Counted from the first letter of the stretch, positions 45,131 to 54,921 are shown. The stretch is 64,000 nucleotides of DNA from Alphaproteobacteria bacterium (GCA_947467345.1 CANIHD010000001.1:62001-126000), one strand, 5' to 3'. The notes: generated from the letters alone by a model not told the origin. A program made the numbers and translations.

Positions 45131-45193
45131 TTAACCGAGACGTCATATAACACGATAAACTCTATTGATTCTATCGTGTAGATCAACAATATT
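45131..45193 (+). promoter_or_regulatory. TonB-receptor promoter region with palindrome
   Basis: A perfect 8-bp palindrome ACACGATA-N14-TATCGTGT (45150-45157 and 45172-45179). Two promoter readings overlap it: TTAACC-N17-GATAAA (45131-45159) and TTGATT-N17-AATATT (45165-45193). The TCGTGT half-site also makes up the operator before the Rrf2 gene, though with reversed half-site order and wider spacing. Confidence 0.6.
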
Positions 45194-45266
45194 CCGGCCG
45201 AAGCCATTGCCGGGGTCGGGCGTCCCCTTCGCGGCGTCGATATTCATCAGCCGTGTGGGGATTGAG

Positions 45267-47741
45267 ATGCGCATTTCCGTGCCGAGTTTTGTGATTGCCG
45301 TTTCCGGGGCCGCCGTCGTGTTTTCTGGGGGCAATGCCGCCGCCCAAGACAGTGCCGTATTAATTGCCGCCGCAGCGCCGGGCGCCCCAGTTCAGGTCGC
45401 TGCCGCCCAGGGTGCTGCCCCTGTCGCTGAAGAAGTGTTCGTGACCGCCCGTCGCCGACAAGAGAATGTGCAGAATATTCCGATCGCAGTATCGGTTCTC
45501 GATTCCGGCACGCTTGATGTCACGGGCAGTCTCAACGTTCTGAAGCTGACGCAGATTCAACCTTCGCTTCAGTTCTACTCCACCAATCCACGCAACTCAT
45601 CGGCCACGATCCGCGGCCTCGGCGCGCCGCTTGGCCTTGCGAATGATGGTGTCGAGCAAGGGGTCGGCGTCTATGTCGATCAAGTCTACAACAGCCGCAT
45701 AGCATCAGCGACGTTTGACTTCCTCGACATCGATCAAATCGAAATCTTGCGCGGTCCGCAGGGCACGCTCTATGGCAAGAACACGACCGCAGGCGCGATC
45801 AACGTAACGACCCGCAAGCCGAGCTTCACCTTCGAAGCGAATTCCGAAGTTACAGTGGGCAATCTCGGTTATGTGCAGGCGCGCGCCGGCGTTTCGGGTC
45901 CATTGATTGAAAATCAACTCGCCGTACGTTTCGCCGCCTCATCGACCAGCCGTCGTGGCACGATTTACAACGTGACGACCAGCAATTAGGTCAACGAGCA
46001 AGACAATTTGGGCTTTCGTGGCGCGGTTCTATGGGTGCCGAGCCCCGCTATCGAAATCGTCTTGTCAGGCGATTATAGCGTCCAGGATCCCGAGTGCTGC
46101 GCGCAGATCTATGTGCGGACCGGCGCGACGCAGCGTCCGCTCAATCGCCAGTTCGCTGGCCTTGCAGCCGCCTTCAACTATGCGCCGCCGAGCACAAATC
46201 CGTTCGATCGTAAAACCGATCTCGATACGCCGCTCGACGCCTATCAGGAGATTGGCGGTCTCTCCGCCCGCGCGGAATGGGACGTCGGTCCGGGAACACT
46301 TACCTCCGTCACCGCGTGGCGCTTCTGGAACTGGGGACCGTCGAATGACCGCGACTTCACCGGCCTTCCGATTACGACCATTTCGGCAAATCCGTCAAAG
46401 CAGAATCAGTACTCCCAGGAATTCCGTTATGCCGGATCGACCGACAATTTCGATTATGTCGGCGGATTGTTCGCGTACACGCAAAAGCAGAAAACCGACG
46501 GCGTTCAACAGCAAGGCGCCGCGGCAAGCCGTTGGACACTTAACCCGACCAGCGCGAATGCAAATAATCCGGCGGTACTGAATGGTCTGCGTTCGGAAAA
46601 TGAAATTGTTCTCAAGACCACCAGCCTTGCAGCCTATGGACAGCTGGGCTGGAAGGTTACGGATCGCCTGACGCTGCAGCCGGGCGTCCGCATCAATTAC
46701 GATAAAAAGGACGGTCTTTATAACGCGGTTGTTTATGATGGTGCCGGCAATCTCGTGATCTGCACCCCGGCTCCGACGAATGCCGTCCTGCGCGATCAAT
46801 GCGCGACACCTCCGCAAACCTACCATCCGAAATTCGATGACTGGAATTTCTCTGGCGACTTCACGGCCTCCTATCAGCTGACCGACGATGTGCTTGCCTA
46901 TGGCACTTATGCGAAGAGCTTTAAAACCGGCGGCATCAATCTCGCGGGCCTACCGCTTGATGCCAATAACAGTCCGATCTTGGCAGCCCAGACGGTCAGA
47001 CCGGAAGACATCAATCATTACGAAGGCGGCCTGAAGACTCAGCTCCGTGATTACGGCGTGACGCTCAACCTCGCGGGCTTCTGGACTGAGATCAACGACT
47101 TCCAAGCGACCGTCAATAATGGTCAGCTCGGCGTGTTGCGCGGATATCTGGCCAATGCCGAAAAAGTGCGCGTGCGCGGCATCGAGTTGGACTTCTCAGC
47201 ACAACCGACTGACGAATTGAGCCTCTATGTGAATGGCGCTCTCAATGACGCCAAATATCTGAAATTCGTCGACGCGCCTTGCCCGCCGGAATTGTCGGGG
47301 GGCACCACCGTTGCGGCCGGCCAAACGCCGAGCGCACCGGGAACGCCGAACGGCCTCAGCCCGGCTGCATGCGATATCTCCGGACAGATTCTACCCGGCG
47401 TTTCGAAGTGGGCGTTTTCTTACGGCGCGGAGTACGCGATCCCCGCGGAATTTATCGGCCTTCAGGGGCAAACATACGTTGCCTATGACGGCAGCTACCG
47501 TTCGAGTTTCTCCTCGAATCCTTCGCGCTCAGCATACACGGATATCGATGGCTATGCGCTTTCGAACTTCCGCCTGGGTTATCGCGGGGAAAACCAGTGG
47601 GAAATTTATGGATGGGTGCGTAATGCTTTCGACGAGCAATATTTTGAAGTGCTCGCTCTTCAATCAGGCAGCACCGGTCTCGTCATTGGCCAGCCTGCTG
47701 ACCCACGCACTTTCGGCCTGACATTCAAGGCCGCGTACTAA
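45267..47741 (+). pseudogene. TonB-dependent receptor interrupted by one in-frame TAG
   Basis: An outer-membrane TonB-dependent receptor of about 824 codons. The signal peptide ends GGNAAAQ, and the TonB-box region EEVFVTARRR lies near residue 54. The plug shows ATIRGLG, ILRGPQGTLYGKNTTAGAINVTTRKP. Codon 241 (45987-45989) is TAG after VTTSN, and the same frame continues at once with VNEQDNLGFRGAVL through a full β-barrel to LTFKAAY. No frameshift or other stop is present. It is either a recent single-base pseudogene (CAG, AAG or TAC/TAT to TAG), a sequencing error, or amber-read. ATG 45267 follows GGGGATTGAG. Confidence 0.85.
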
Positions 47742-47751
47742 ATACATTGAT

Positions 47752-47792
47752 CGTCGGCCTTCAACCTTCGTGAAGAAGATTGAAGGCCGACG
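47752..47792. repeat. Long perfect inverted repeat after the TonB receptor
   Basis: CGTCGGCCTTCAA and TTGAAGGCCGACG form a 13-bp stem 10 nt after the receptor stop, with a 15-nt loop that can itself pair TTC with GAA. It is followed by AAAAAAA rather than T residues, so it lacks a classical T-tract but may still stop or protect the transcript. Confidence 0.75.
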
Positions 47793-47972
47793 AAAAAAAT
47801 CACCAACACGAACTACATCTCTCTTCTGTTTATTGTGCCGTCCAATTCCAGTTTCATCCTCGGCATTTCCGGCGATCCGCCGACTCCGGTATTACACTGC
47901 GTACGATGTATTGATTTTGAGCCTATTGCCTCCTCGACCGTCTATGGCGATAGAGGTTGCCGGAGGTGAGTG

Positions 47973-48749
47973 GTGGAAGATGTAATTCTTTTTGCAGTGG
48001 TGGGATTCCTAGCGCAGCTTGTTGACGGTGCGCTGGGCATGGCCTTTGGGCTTGTGTCTTCCACGGTGCTTCTCTCGTTCGGCGTTCTTCCCGCCACCGC
48101 GTCGGCGAGCGTGCATGTCGCGGAAATGTTTACGACCGCAGCATCGGGCGCTTCGCATTTCCTGCATCGCAATGTGAACTACAAAACATTTTTGCGTCTT
48201 GCGCCCGCCGGCGTTGTTGGCGGCGCGCTCGGCGTTTATGTCGTCACTGGAATCGACGGCGCGGTATTGCGTCCGTTTGTTGCCGCCTATCTCGGACTCA
48301 TGGGCATCGTTGTGCTCTATCGCGTGACACGCAGCCCGCAACCTCCGCCGAAGCAGCATTCCGCGCCCTACACCGCTGCACTCGGCACGGTCGGCGGCTT
48401 CGCCGACGCCATTGGTGGGGGTGGCTGGGGACCCATCGTCAGCAGCACGCTGATGGCCAGCGGCGGCGAGCCGCACTACGTCATCGGAACGGAGAACGCG
48501 GCGGAGTTTTTGGTCACGGTTGCCATCTCCGCGGCCTTCGCATGGTCTTTGTTCACCGGTCATTGGGAAGAAGCAGGCGCGATTTCCGACCACGCCGGTG
48601 CGGTCGGCGGCCTCATTATTGGCGGTATGGTCGCCGCCCCCGTGGCGAGTTACGTTGTAAAGCTCGTCTCGCCCCGCAAACTCGGCATCGCCGTGGGCAC
48701 CCTGATCCTTGTCATGGCGGCCTATCAAACCTGGCAATTGGTCGGCTGA
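47973..48749 (+). CDS. TauE/SafE family sulfite exporter-like permease
   Basis: A 258-residue polytopic permease. The repeat motifs are GFLAQLVDGALGMAFGLVSST and GTVGGFADAIGGGGWGPIVSS in the two halves, with about eight helices. Substrates in the family are sulfite, sulfoacetate or related anions. Two adjacent GTG codons can start it; CGGAGG is 6 nt before GTG 47973. The nearest neighbours are the Rrf2 regulator and TonB receptor upstream, possibly one sulfur-related locus. Confidence 0.88.
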   Translation: MEDVILFAVVGFLAQLVDGALGMAFGLVSSTVLLSFGVLPATASASVHVAEMFTTAASGASHFLHRNVNYKTFLRLAPAGVVGGALGVYVVTGIDGAVLRPFVAAYLGLMGIVVLYRVTRSPQPPPKQHSAPYTAALGTVGGFADAIGGGGWGPIVSSTLMASGGEPHYVIGTENAAEFLVTVAISAAFAWSLFTGHWEEAGAISDHAGAVGGLIIGGMVAAPVASYVVKLVSPRKLGIAVGTLILVMAAYQTWQLVG

Positions 48750-48972
48750 GACCCCTCATTTGGGCAGGCATCGACGCCGGCGCCAGAATCCGGCACACTT
48801 TTTTAACCCTATCGTATTTGATTAGAGCGGGCCGAAACGCGCCAAATCCGACAATGGCGCCGGCCCGTTTGAGACGGCCAGCTTAATTATCCGGAACTGA
48901 GGGAACTCTTGCTCCGGGGAACCGTAATTAGACGTCACCGCGCGCCCCCGGCGCCGCATTTTGGAGAATCTT

Positions 48973-49296
48973 ATGGCCGCGAAACGGAAGAAAAAATCCC
49001 CAGCCGTCGAATATGATCTGCAAGGCAAGCTGGACGCCCTGAAGACCGATCTGGAAGCGCTGCAAAAGGACATCAAAGGCCTGGCCGGCGATGTCACCGG
49101 CGTGGCTTCCGAGCGCGCAAGCCTGGCGTTGGGTGAGGCGATGACGCGGGTTCAAGAAATTACTAACAGCGTGGAAGAATGGAGCGAAGACAATCTCCAG
49201 AATTTCCGCGACCAGGTTCGCGATCAACCTCTGGCGTCTGTGGCGCTTTCGGTTGGCGTTGGCGCCCTGATCGGCGCGATCCTGTTCCGCCGCTAA
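48973..49296 (+). CDS. DUF883 / ElaB-YqjD-like ribosome- or membrane-associated protein
   Basis: A 107-residue protein. Basic N-terminus (AAKRKKKSPA), a long amphipathic helix region (LQGKLDALKTDLEALQKDIKGLAGD) and a C-terminal membrane helix (SVALSVGVGALIGAILFRR), the layout of DUF883 proteins, some of which bind ribosomes at the inner membrane in stationary phase. GGAG lies 6 nt before ATG 48973. Confidence 0.82.
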   Translation: MAAKRKKKSPAVEYDLQGKLDALKTDLEALQKDIKGLAGDVTGVASERASLALGEAMTRVQEITNSVEEWSEDNLQNFRDQVRDQPLASVALSVGVGALIGAILFRR

Positions 49297-49303
49297 AGAA
49301 CCG

Positions 49304-49588
49304 ATGATGCATAAGATCGCCGCCGGAGTTTTGCTGCTTGCTGGCGGCGTCACAGTGCTATGCCTTGGCGTCTCCTATGGCGCCTATGCGATTTACACCG
49401 CTTTGCTACCGCTGGTTGGCGATGCACCGGCCTCCGGCATCATTGCGGTTGTATTTCTCATCGTTCCGGTCGTCACCTACGTGATACTGGCTGCGCGCGC
49501 GAAAGAGCGAGCGAAGCAGGTGTCAATGATGAGTGTGGTGAGTGCTGGCCTCGGCCTACTCACGACCTTTCTGACAAGACGCAGATAA
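49304..49588 (+). CDS. Small two-helix membrane protein
   Basis: A 94-residue protein with two membrane helices (about 5-33 and 42-64) and a basic C-terminus (ARAKERAK, then LTRRR). It lies 7 nt after the DUF883 gene, where a small membrane protein is often found, and is probably cotranscribed. I do not assign a family. Confidence 0.72.
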   Translation: MMHKIAAGVLLLAGGVTVLCLGVSYGAYAIYTALLPLVGDAPASGIIAVVFLIVPVVTYVILAARAKERAKQVSMMSVVSAGLGLLTTFLTRRR

Positions 49589-49609
49589 TGCGAACTCAGC
49601 GGCGCCGCG

Positions 49610-51880
49610 TTACGCGGCCGCCGCTGAGCGCGTTCTCTCGGCCAGGCTTGGCGCCAATTCCTCGGGCGCGAAATCATCGACATCAATTGCGTCACGCACG
49701 ACGGCGTTCGCACGCTTTAAAGCGTCCGCTTCCGTTTGCGTGATGATGCCTTCGCTGACCAAACCGGCGAGATCAGCCAACGCCTTGCGGCCCGCTTTGC
49801 CGCTCTTGCGGATTTTGTCTTCAATCGCGTCGCGCTCGAGCGCAGCCGCGAAGGCCGCCTCGACCCGCCCCGTGGAATCGGTGGCGCGCTTCGACACATA
49901 GATACCGCGCGTCAAACGCTCGCGCGTATCCGACGGCTTGGTGATCAGATTGGCGCACGCCTGCACCACCCGGTCAGACGGCACGCGGCGATGACGCCCC
50001 CAGGGGAACGCGACCATACGCAATCCCCATGCAACCGGGCGCAGCGGTAAATTGCGCAACACCTCATCGAGGCGGTTCTGCATGACATGCAATGACATGC
50101 GAAAATTCCATTCCACCAACGGCAGATCGACCGCCTGCGCACCGTCATCCTCAAAGCGCTTCAGTGTGCAGCTCAGAATATAAAGCTCTGAGAGCACGTC
50201 ACCCAATCGCGCCGACAGACTTTCTTTGCGTTTCATTTCGCCGCCCAACGTCGCCATGACGAGATCGGCGACGGCGGCAAAGGTGACGCTCGCCACATGC
50301 AATTGACGATACATCACACCGACGCCCGCCACTTCCGGCGCGGGCGCGAAAATGCCGAATGTCAGATTGTGCCAAAAGGCGCGGAAGACATTCGAAATGG
50401 AGTCGCGCGCGTGCGCCCATAATACTTTGTCAAACGCGGCGAGCGCTTCATTCGGATCGGGCAGAGTCGCCGCTTCCATTTCCTTCAGCAAATGCGGATG
50501 GCAACGCAGCGCGCCCTGTCCAAAAATGATGAGATTGCGCGTCAGAATATTGGCGCCTTCGACCGTGATGGCGACAGGTACGCTCTGATAGACGCCGAAG
50601 AGATAATTGCGCGGGCCATCGCAAATGGCGCGCCCGCCGTGAATGTCGAGCGCATCGTTGAGCGCGGTGCGCATGCGTTCGGTGGCGTGATATTTCAGGA
50701 TCGCCGACAGCACTGATGGCTGTTCACCGGCATCGAGCGACGCGGAGGTCAAACGCCGCGCTGCTTCCAGCGCATAGGCATAGGCGGCGATGCGCCCCAG
50801 CGGTTCTTGCACGCCTTCGAAACGCCCGATGGAAAGACCAAATTGCCGCCTGATGCGCGCATAGGCCCCCGCATAGCGCGCGGAAAACATCGCCGCGCCT
50901 GTGCCCAAAGCCGGCAACGAAATGGCGCGGCCTGCGGCCAGGCAATCCATCAGCATCCGCCAGCCGTGACCGAGCTGTTCTTGTCCGCCAATCACCCATT
51001 CCATTGGAATGAACACGTCGTGTCCGCGCGTCGGTCCGTTCATGAACGCTTGATCGGCCGGAAAATGCCGGCGCCCGATTTCGACGCCTGCCGTATCGGT
51101 TGGAATGAGAGCGAGCGTGATGCCGAGATCTTCTTTGTCGCCGACCAGATGTTCGGGATCGTAGACGCGAAACGCCAGACCCAGAATCGTCGCCACCGGC
51201 GCGAGCGTGATGTAGCGCTTGTCCCACGTCACTTTCAGACCCAGCACGCGCTTGCCTTCGAATTCTCCATAGGTGATGGAAGCGCGATCCGGAATCGACG
51301 CAGCGTCGGAACCGGCCTCCGGCGAGGTGAGTGCGAAGCAGGGAATTTCTTTTCCTTGTGCGAGACGCGGCAAATAATGCGCGCGTTGCGCCTCGGTGCC
51401 GTAGCGCATCAGCAATTCCGCGGGCCCGAGCGAATTCGGCACCATCACTGTGACGGCAACGGTCGGGCTGCGGCTGGCGATTTTCATAACGACAGACGAG
51501 TGCGCGAGGGCCGAGAATCCAAGCCCGCCTTGCGCCTTCGGAATGATCATTCCGAGAAATCCTTTGTCGCGGATGAAGGTCCACACTTCAGGCGGCAAAT
51601 CGCCATCACGGCGAATCTGCCAATCGTCGACCATGTCGCAGAGCGTTTCGACCGGCCCATCGAGAAAGGCCTGTTCTTCAGCAGATAAAGTCGGCTTCGG
51701 AAAATTGCGCAGCAACGCCCAATCGGGTTTGCCCGAGAACAGCTCTGCGTCCCACCATACGGTGCCGGCGGCGATAGCGTCGCGTTCGGTCGGCGAAATG
51801 GGCGGCAGCTGCTTGCGGTACCATTTGAATATGGGCGCGCTGATCCAGCGCATGCGCCAATCGTGTTTTTGACTGCTCAT
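49610..51880 (-). CDS. fadE: Long-form acyl-CoA dehydrogenase FadE
   Basis: FAD enzyme for the first step of fatty-acid β-oxidation, 756 residues, the long FadE form with a C-terminal DUF1974-type extension. Core segments are LGMIIPKAQGGLGFSALAHS, PCFALTSPEAGSDAAS, GLKVTWDKRYITLAPVATI, and the flavin/acyl region RRQFGLSIGRFEGVQEPLGRIAA. DIHGGRAICDGPRN is also typical. ATG 51880 has GGGAG about 9 nt upstream. It stands alone between convergent and divergent genes. Confidence 0.95.
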   Translation of the reverse strand: MSSQKHDWRMRWISAPIFKWYRKQLPPISPTERDAIAAGTVWWDAELFSGKPDWALLRNFPKPTLSAEEQAFLDGPVETLCDMVDDWQIRRDGDLPPEVWTFIRDKGFLGMIIPKAQGGLGFSALAHSSVVMKIASRSPTVAVTVMVPNSLGPAELLMRYGTEAQRAHYLPRLAQGKEIPCFALTSPEAGSDAASIPDRASITYGEFEGKRVLGLKVTWDKRYITLAPVATILGLAFRVYDPEHLVGDKEDLGITLALIPTDTAGVEIGRRHFPADQAFMNGPTRGHDVFIPMEWVIGGQEQLGHGWRMLMDCLAAGRAISLPALGTGAAMFSARYAGAYARIRRQFGLSIGRFEGVQEPLGRIAAYAYALEAARRLTSASLDAGEQPSVLSAILKYHATERMRTALNDALDIHGGRAICDGPRNYLFGVYQSVPVAITVEGANILTRNLIIFGQGALRCHPHLLKEMEAATLPDPNEALAAFDKVLWAHARDSISNVFRAFWHNLTFGIFAPAPEVAGVGVMYRQLHVASVTFAAVADLVMATLGGEMKRKESLSARLGDVLSELYILSCTLKRFEDDGAQAVDLPLVEWNFRMSLHVMQNRLDEVLRNLPLRPVAWGLRMVAFPWGRHRRVPSDRVVQACANLITKPSDTRERLTRGIYVSKRATDSTGRVEAAFAAALERDAIEDKIRKSGKAGRKALADLAGLVSEGIITQTEADALKRANAVVRDAIDVDDFAPEELAPSLAERTRSAAAA

Positions 51881-52035
51881 CGCGTCACTCCCGAAGCGAG
51901 GATCATACGGCACGCCATGTTTCGGCGAACACTACGCGTCGACACAGGCGGCAGTGCCGTGACGGCACGTCAGCCTATCCCTCGACTCAATAGGCAAACG
52001 TAAACCCCCACACCTTGCCTGTCGCGCTTCCTGCC

Positions 52036-52069
52036 CAATAAAAAAGCCGAGCTTTGCGGCCCGGCTTTT
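52036..52069 (-). terminator. Terminator of the 52090 gene
   Basis: Stem AAAAGCCG / CGGCTTTT with an inner GC/GC pairing. Read on the minus strand it is followed by TATTGGG after a run of T, about 20 nt beyond the stop at 52090. Confidence 0.8.
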
Positions 52070-52089
52070 CACAAAAGCGGAGAAAGCGA

Positions 52090-52533
52090 TTAGGACGGCT
52101 TGACGTTGTTCGCCGTCAGCGGGGCGAGGATGCACTGCACCTCCACCGGCTTCAGCGGGCGATCCATAAACTGGCGGCGCACCTGGCTGGCTTCCTTGAA
52201 GCCTTGCTTGGTGCAGCTCACGACGACCGATTTGGCGTCGATATGCTTCGCAAATCCCGGGAGAATAAAATGGCCCAGGATGTTGGTCTGCATGCTGATG
52301 CTGGAGCCGCCCGGCTTGATCGTCGCTGTGACCGTGGCGCCGCTGATGAACTTGCCGCGCTGGTCGCGCACGAAGCCGAAATAGGGCGAGCCGGCGTCTG
52401 GCTTGGGGGCGCCCCAATGCGCCTGCAGCTCCTCGAAAAAGTCGCCGCCATTGGCAAAGGCAGGTGCAACCGAGGCCATCGCGAGGGCGAGAGCTAAACC
52501 GCCGCCCAATAAAGATAATTTCGCAATTCTCAT
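52090..52533 (-). CDS. Secreted carboxypeptidase-regulatory-like domain protein
   Basis: A 147-residue exported protein: signal peptide ending VAPAFANG, then GDFFEELQAHWG and a β-sandwich like carboxypeptidase regulatory or CNA-B domains, with FVRDQRGKFISGATVTATIK and LGHFILPGF. Two cysteines in the C-terminal half may pair. GGGAG lies 8 nt before ATG 52533. It is the last of three minus-strand genes beginning with two small membrane proteins, and it sits beside the ThDP-cytochrome locus, so it may be an accessory secreted part of that system. Confidence 0.7.
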   Translation of the reverse strand: MRIAKLSLLGGGLALALAMASVAPAFANGGDFFEELQAHWGAPKPDAGSPYFGFVRDQRGKFISGATVTATIKPGGSSISMQTNILGHFILPGFAKHIDAKSVVVSCTKQGFKEASQVRRQFMDRPLKPVEVQCILAPLTANNVKPS

Positions 52534-52595
52534 GGGCATCTCCCGTATTCTTCCAGCGCGTCTTACGAGCGCGCCATTACCTGCTTTCATAATGC

Positions 52596-52934
52596 CTATC
52601 CGGCCAAATTGTAAGTAAACCAATGGCGAGCTTCGTAGGACATGTAGGCAATGGCCACCAAAGGCACTAGCCAAACCAGCAAAGACCAGGCTTTTTCGGT
52701 CAGTTTCGCCGGCAGAACCAGCGCCACGGCTGCCCCAACTAATCCGGCGAGTATCGAATAGACCAGCCAGCCATACCAAAAAATGGGCGGCCCAACGGTG
52801 TCGCTGCCCGGAACCACGCCCAATTTGATTTCGTTCAGGGCGGGGAAATAGGTGAACGGCGTGTAGTTAAAGGTGAAGGCCAGCACGTAGAAAATGGCGA
52901 AGGCCACGGCGAAGGCGGGTGCTGCACGTTCCAT
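52596..52934 (-). CDS. Small three-helix membrane protein
   Basis: A 112-residue protein with three hydrophobic helices (about 5-22, 50-72, 84-101) and the segment NYTPFTYFPALNEIKLG between the first two. Family not recognised. It lies 19 nt after the four-helix gene at 52954-53409, and the two may form one membrane complex. Confidence 0.7.
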   Translation of the reverse strand: MERAAPAFAVAFAIFYVLAFTFNYTPFTYFPALNEIKLGVVPGSDTVGPPIFWYGWLVYSILAGLVGAAVALVLPAKLTEKAWSLLVWLVPLVAIAYMSYEARHWFTYNLAG

Positions 52935-52953
52935 TAGACGATCCTCCCACGCA

Positions 52954-53409
52954 TCACGCGAATCCTCTCACATTGTTGACGATATGTCCGACGAGGAAGC
53001 TCCACCACACGATGAGCGCGAGCAGGACCGTGATCATGGTGCGCGTCAGGCGCTGCTCCGGGCGGCGGTGCCAGAAAAACCAATAGGCGGGAAGCATCGC
53101 CAAACCGAAGGCGAGAAAATGTTCTTTGAGTTCGAATAGTCCGACGGTGGGAAGATCTTGCAGCGCCTCCAATGGCGGTCGCACTTCGATGCGATAGATC
53201 GTGTAGACGATACCGCCCATGATGAATGTGGCGATGTAGAGCACGATCACCGCGTCGGTATATCCAACCCCATTCACACCGCGAAACCGCGCCACGAAAT
53301 CACGTTGTCCCGGCTTGCGCGGCCACACTGTGCCGAGGGCCTGATGCGTGAGGGCGCCAAGCAGCGCGACCGCGAATAGCCCGTGAGTAATCAGCAAGGC
53401 GATATTCAT
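52954..53409 (-). CDS. Four-helix membrane protein with conserved histidines
   Basis: A 151-residue polytopic protein. Helices at about 5-25, 48-72, 90-110 and 122-143. Histidines lie in or near the helices (H9, H22 in LTHQALG, H in LKEHFLAFG, H in VGHIVNN), a spacing that could ligate haem b, though this is inferred and the family is not recognised. AGGGG lies about 6 nt before ATG 53409. It is the first gene of the minus-strand trio ending at 52090. Confidence 0.7.
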   Translation of the reverse strand: MNIALLITHGLFAVALLGALTHQALGTVWPRKPGQRDFVARFRGVNGVGYTDAVIVLYIATFIMGGIVYTIYRIEVRPPLEALQDLPTVGLFELKEHFLAFGLAMLPAYWFFWHRRPEQRLTRTMITVLLALIVWWSFLVGHIVNNVRGFA

Positions 53410-53487
53410 TTTTTCCCCTGAGCTTTAGCCCTAAAGCGTTTCCATCGATATTTCGATTTGGCCGAATCTTATCCTATTGGCCGAATC

Positions 53488-54921
53488 TTATCCTAGAATT
53501 TCATTGAACGCGCGGTCGGCCGACCACAACGCACCTTCCATCCAGCCCGGCCATGGCGAGACATGCTCGCCGGCAAAGTGGATGCGGCCCTCGGCCCGGC
53601 CCAACGCAGCGCCCCAGCGCGACAACTGACCCGGATAGAAGACAGCAAACCCACCCCGCGCCCAAGGGTCTTCGGCCCAATTCTGCGTGATTCCCTTCTG
53701 AAATCGCCCCTGAAGATCGGGAAAGGCCGCGGCGGCAATGGAGGCGCCGAACCGGACCCGCGCCTCTCCGGAAAGCGCCGCCAACCGGGCCTGCACATCG
53801 GGTGTGCCTCCCGCCGTAACTGAGAGGAGGCCGCGCACGCTCAATTGCCCGGCGCTGGCATCCCACAGTTCAGCCGGCGCATCGGTGCGCGCCGCCCCCG
53901 AAAGCTGCTGCGTTTGCCAGAAGCGTCGATCTGTTTGCAGCAGAAAACGCGTCACTGGCCGGTAGGGAAGCGTGGTCACCATTTCGCGCGCCAGCGGCGA
54001 CAGCGGCGGATTCATCGCGACATTGCGCAGCGTGGAGAACGGAAGGGTCACGACCCCGCGATCGCCTGCAACGATCTCGTCTTTGCCGTCTTTTCGAAAC
54101 GTGACGCGCACGGAATTCAAGTTCGCATCGATGCGCGTCACCGTGCAACCATAGCGAATATCATTGCCAAGAGGCTGCGCCAGCGCACGCGGCAAGCGAT
54201 CCATGCCGCCTTCAATCTTCAAATATTGACGCCCATCACGATGCATCATGATCTGGCGCAAAATATACAGCGCCGAAATAGCGCGTGAATCCGCACCCAT
54301 GGTCAGCAGCTTCACCGCCGACTCGGAAGCGCCGCGCTGACGCAGAAAATCAGGCCAGGTGACACGGTCGAACGGCGCCCAACGCGCATAGGTGGCGGCA
54401 TCGGCCAGCGGCTCACCGAGATCGGCGGGCAGACCTTCCAGATATTTATTGGTCAACGCCGCCGGTGTCAGCCCACGCTCGTCGCGGCGCAGATCTGGAA
54501 ACAAAGCCGCGCCGGCGCCCGGATCGTCTGCGCGCAAACGGCGCCCGCCAACCGCGAACAGCGCGGCGCCCGCATTGGGCGAGAAAGGGACCAGATTAAG
54601 ACCAAGCGCACTGACCCAATGCTGCACATAGAAATGGGTGTCGAACACACGCGCCGCGCCCAATTCTCCGTAAAGCCCGTCATCGAACGGCGCGCGCGCC
54701 GTGCGCACGCGCCCGCCGGGTTCGCCCCGCCCTTCAAGAACGATCACAAGCCGTCCGGTTTCCTTGAGTCGGTTGGCGACGGCTAGACCTGCGACACCCG
54801 CGCCGATCACCACAATGGTTTCCACGGTACGTGGCGTGAGCGCGGCGGCGCGCGCCAAACCGGGGGCGGCCACAGAAACAGCCATGGTCTGCAGAAGCTC
54901 GCGGCGGCGGATAGACAACAT
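53488..54921 (-). CDS. Tat-exported flavin monoamine oxidase family protein
   Basis: A 477-residue FAD amine oxidase-like enzyme. The Tat signal is SIRRRELLQTMAVSVAAPGLA. The FAD motif VIGAGVAGLAVANRL is at about 37-51, with GRGEPGGRVRTARAP (GG-R-x6-G) after it. The C-terminal FAD segment IHFAGEHVSPWPGWMEGALWSA is complete. Export means it oxidises amines or amino acids in the periplasm. It is divergent from the solute-binding protein at 55021 across a 99-nt gap and may share regulation. Confidence 0.9.
   Translation of the reverse strand: MLSIRRRELLQTMAVSVAAPGLARAAALTPRTVETIVVIGAGVAGLAVANRLKETGRLVIVLEGRGEPGGRVRTARAPFDDGLYGELGAARVFDTHFYVQHWVSALGLNLVPFSPNAGAALFAVGGRRLRADDPGAGAALFPDLRRDERGLTPAALTNKYLEGLPADLGEPLADAATYARWAPFDRVTWPDFLRQRGASESAVKLLTMGADSRAISALYILRQIMMHRDGRQYLKIEGGMDRLPRALAQPLGNDIRYGCTVTRIDANLNSVRVTFRKDGKDEIVAGDRGVVTLPFSTLRNVAMNPPLSPLAREMVTTLPYRPVTRFLLQTDRRFWQTQQLSGAARTDAPAELWDASAGQLSVRGLLSVTAGGTPDVQARLAALSGEARVRFGASIAAAAFPDLQGRFQKGITQNWAEDPWARGGFAVFYPGQLSRWGAALGRAEGRIHFAGEHVSPWPGWMEGALWSADRAFNEILG

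Noticed and set aside
45987-45989. TAG as a pyrrolysine or other recoded codon
   Set aside because: TonB receptors are not known to need such a residue, no recoding structure is evident, and other genes here use TAG as a normal stop (for example 11666 and 17909).
47752-47792. Inverted repeat as a standard Rho-independent terminator
   Set aside because: The stem is followed by A residues, not T, on the plus strand, and the T-run on the minus strand comes before the stem.
52954-53409. Calling the four-helix protein a cytochrome b561
   Set aside because: Histidines are suggestively placed but the b561 helix motifs are not recognisable, so I left the family open.
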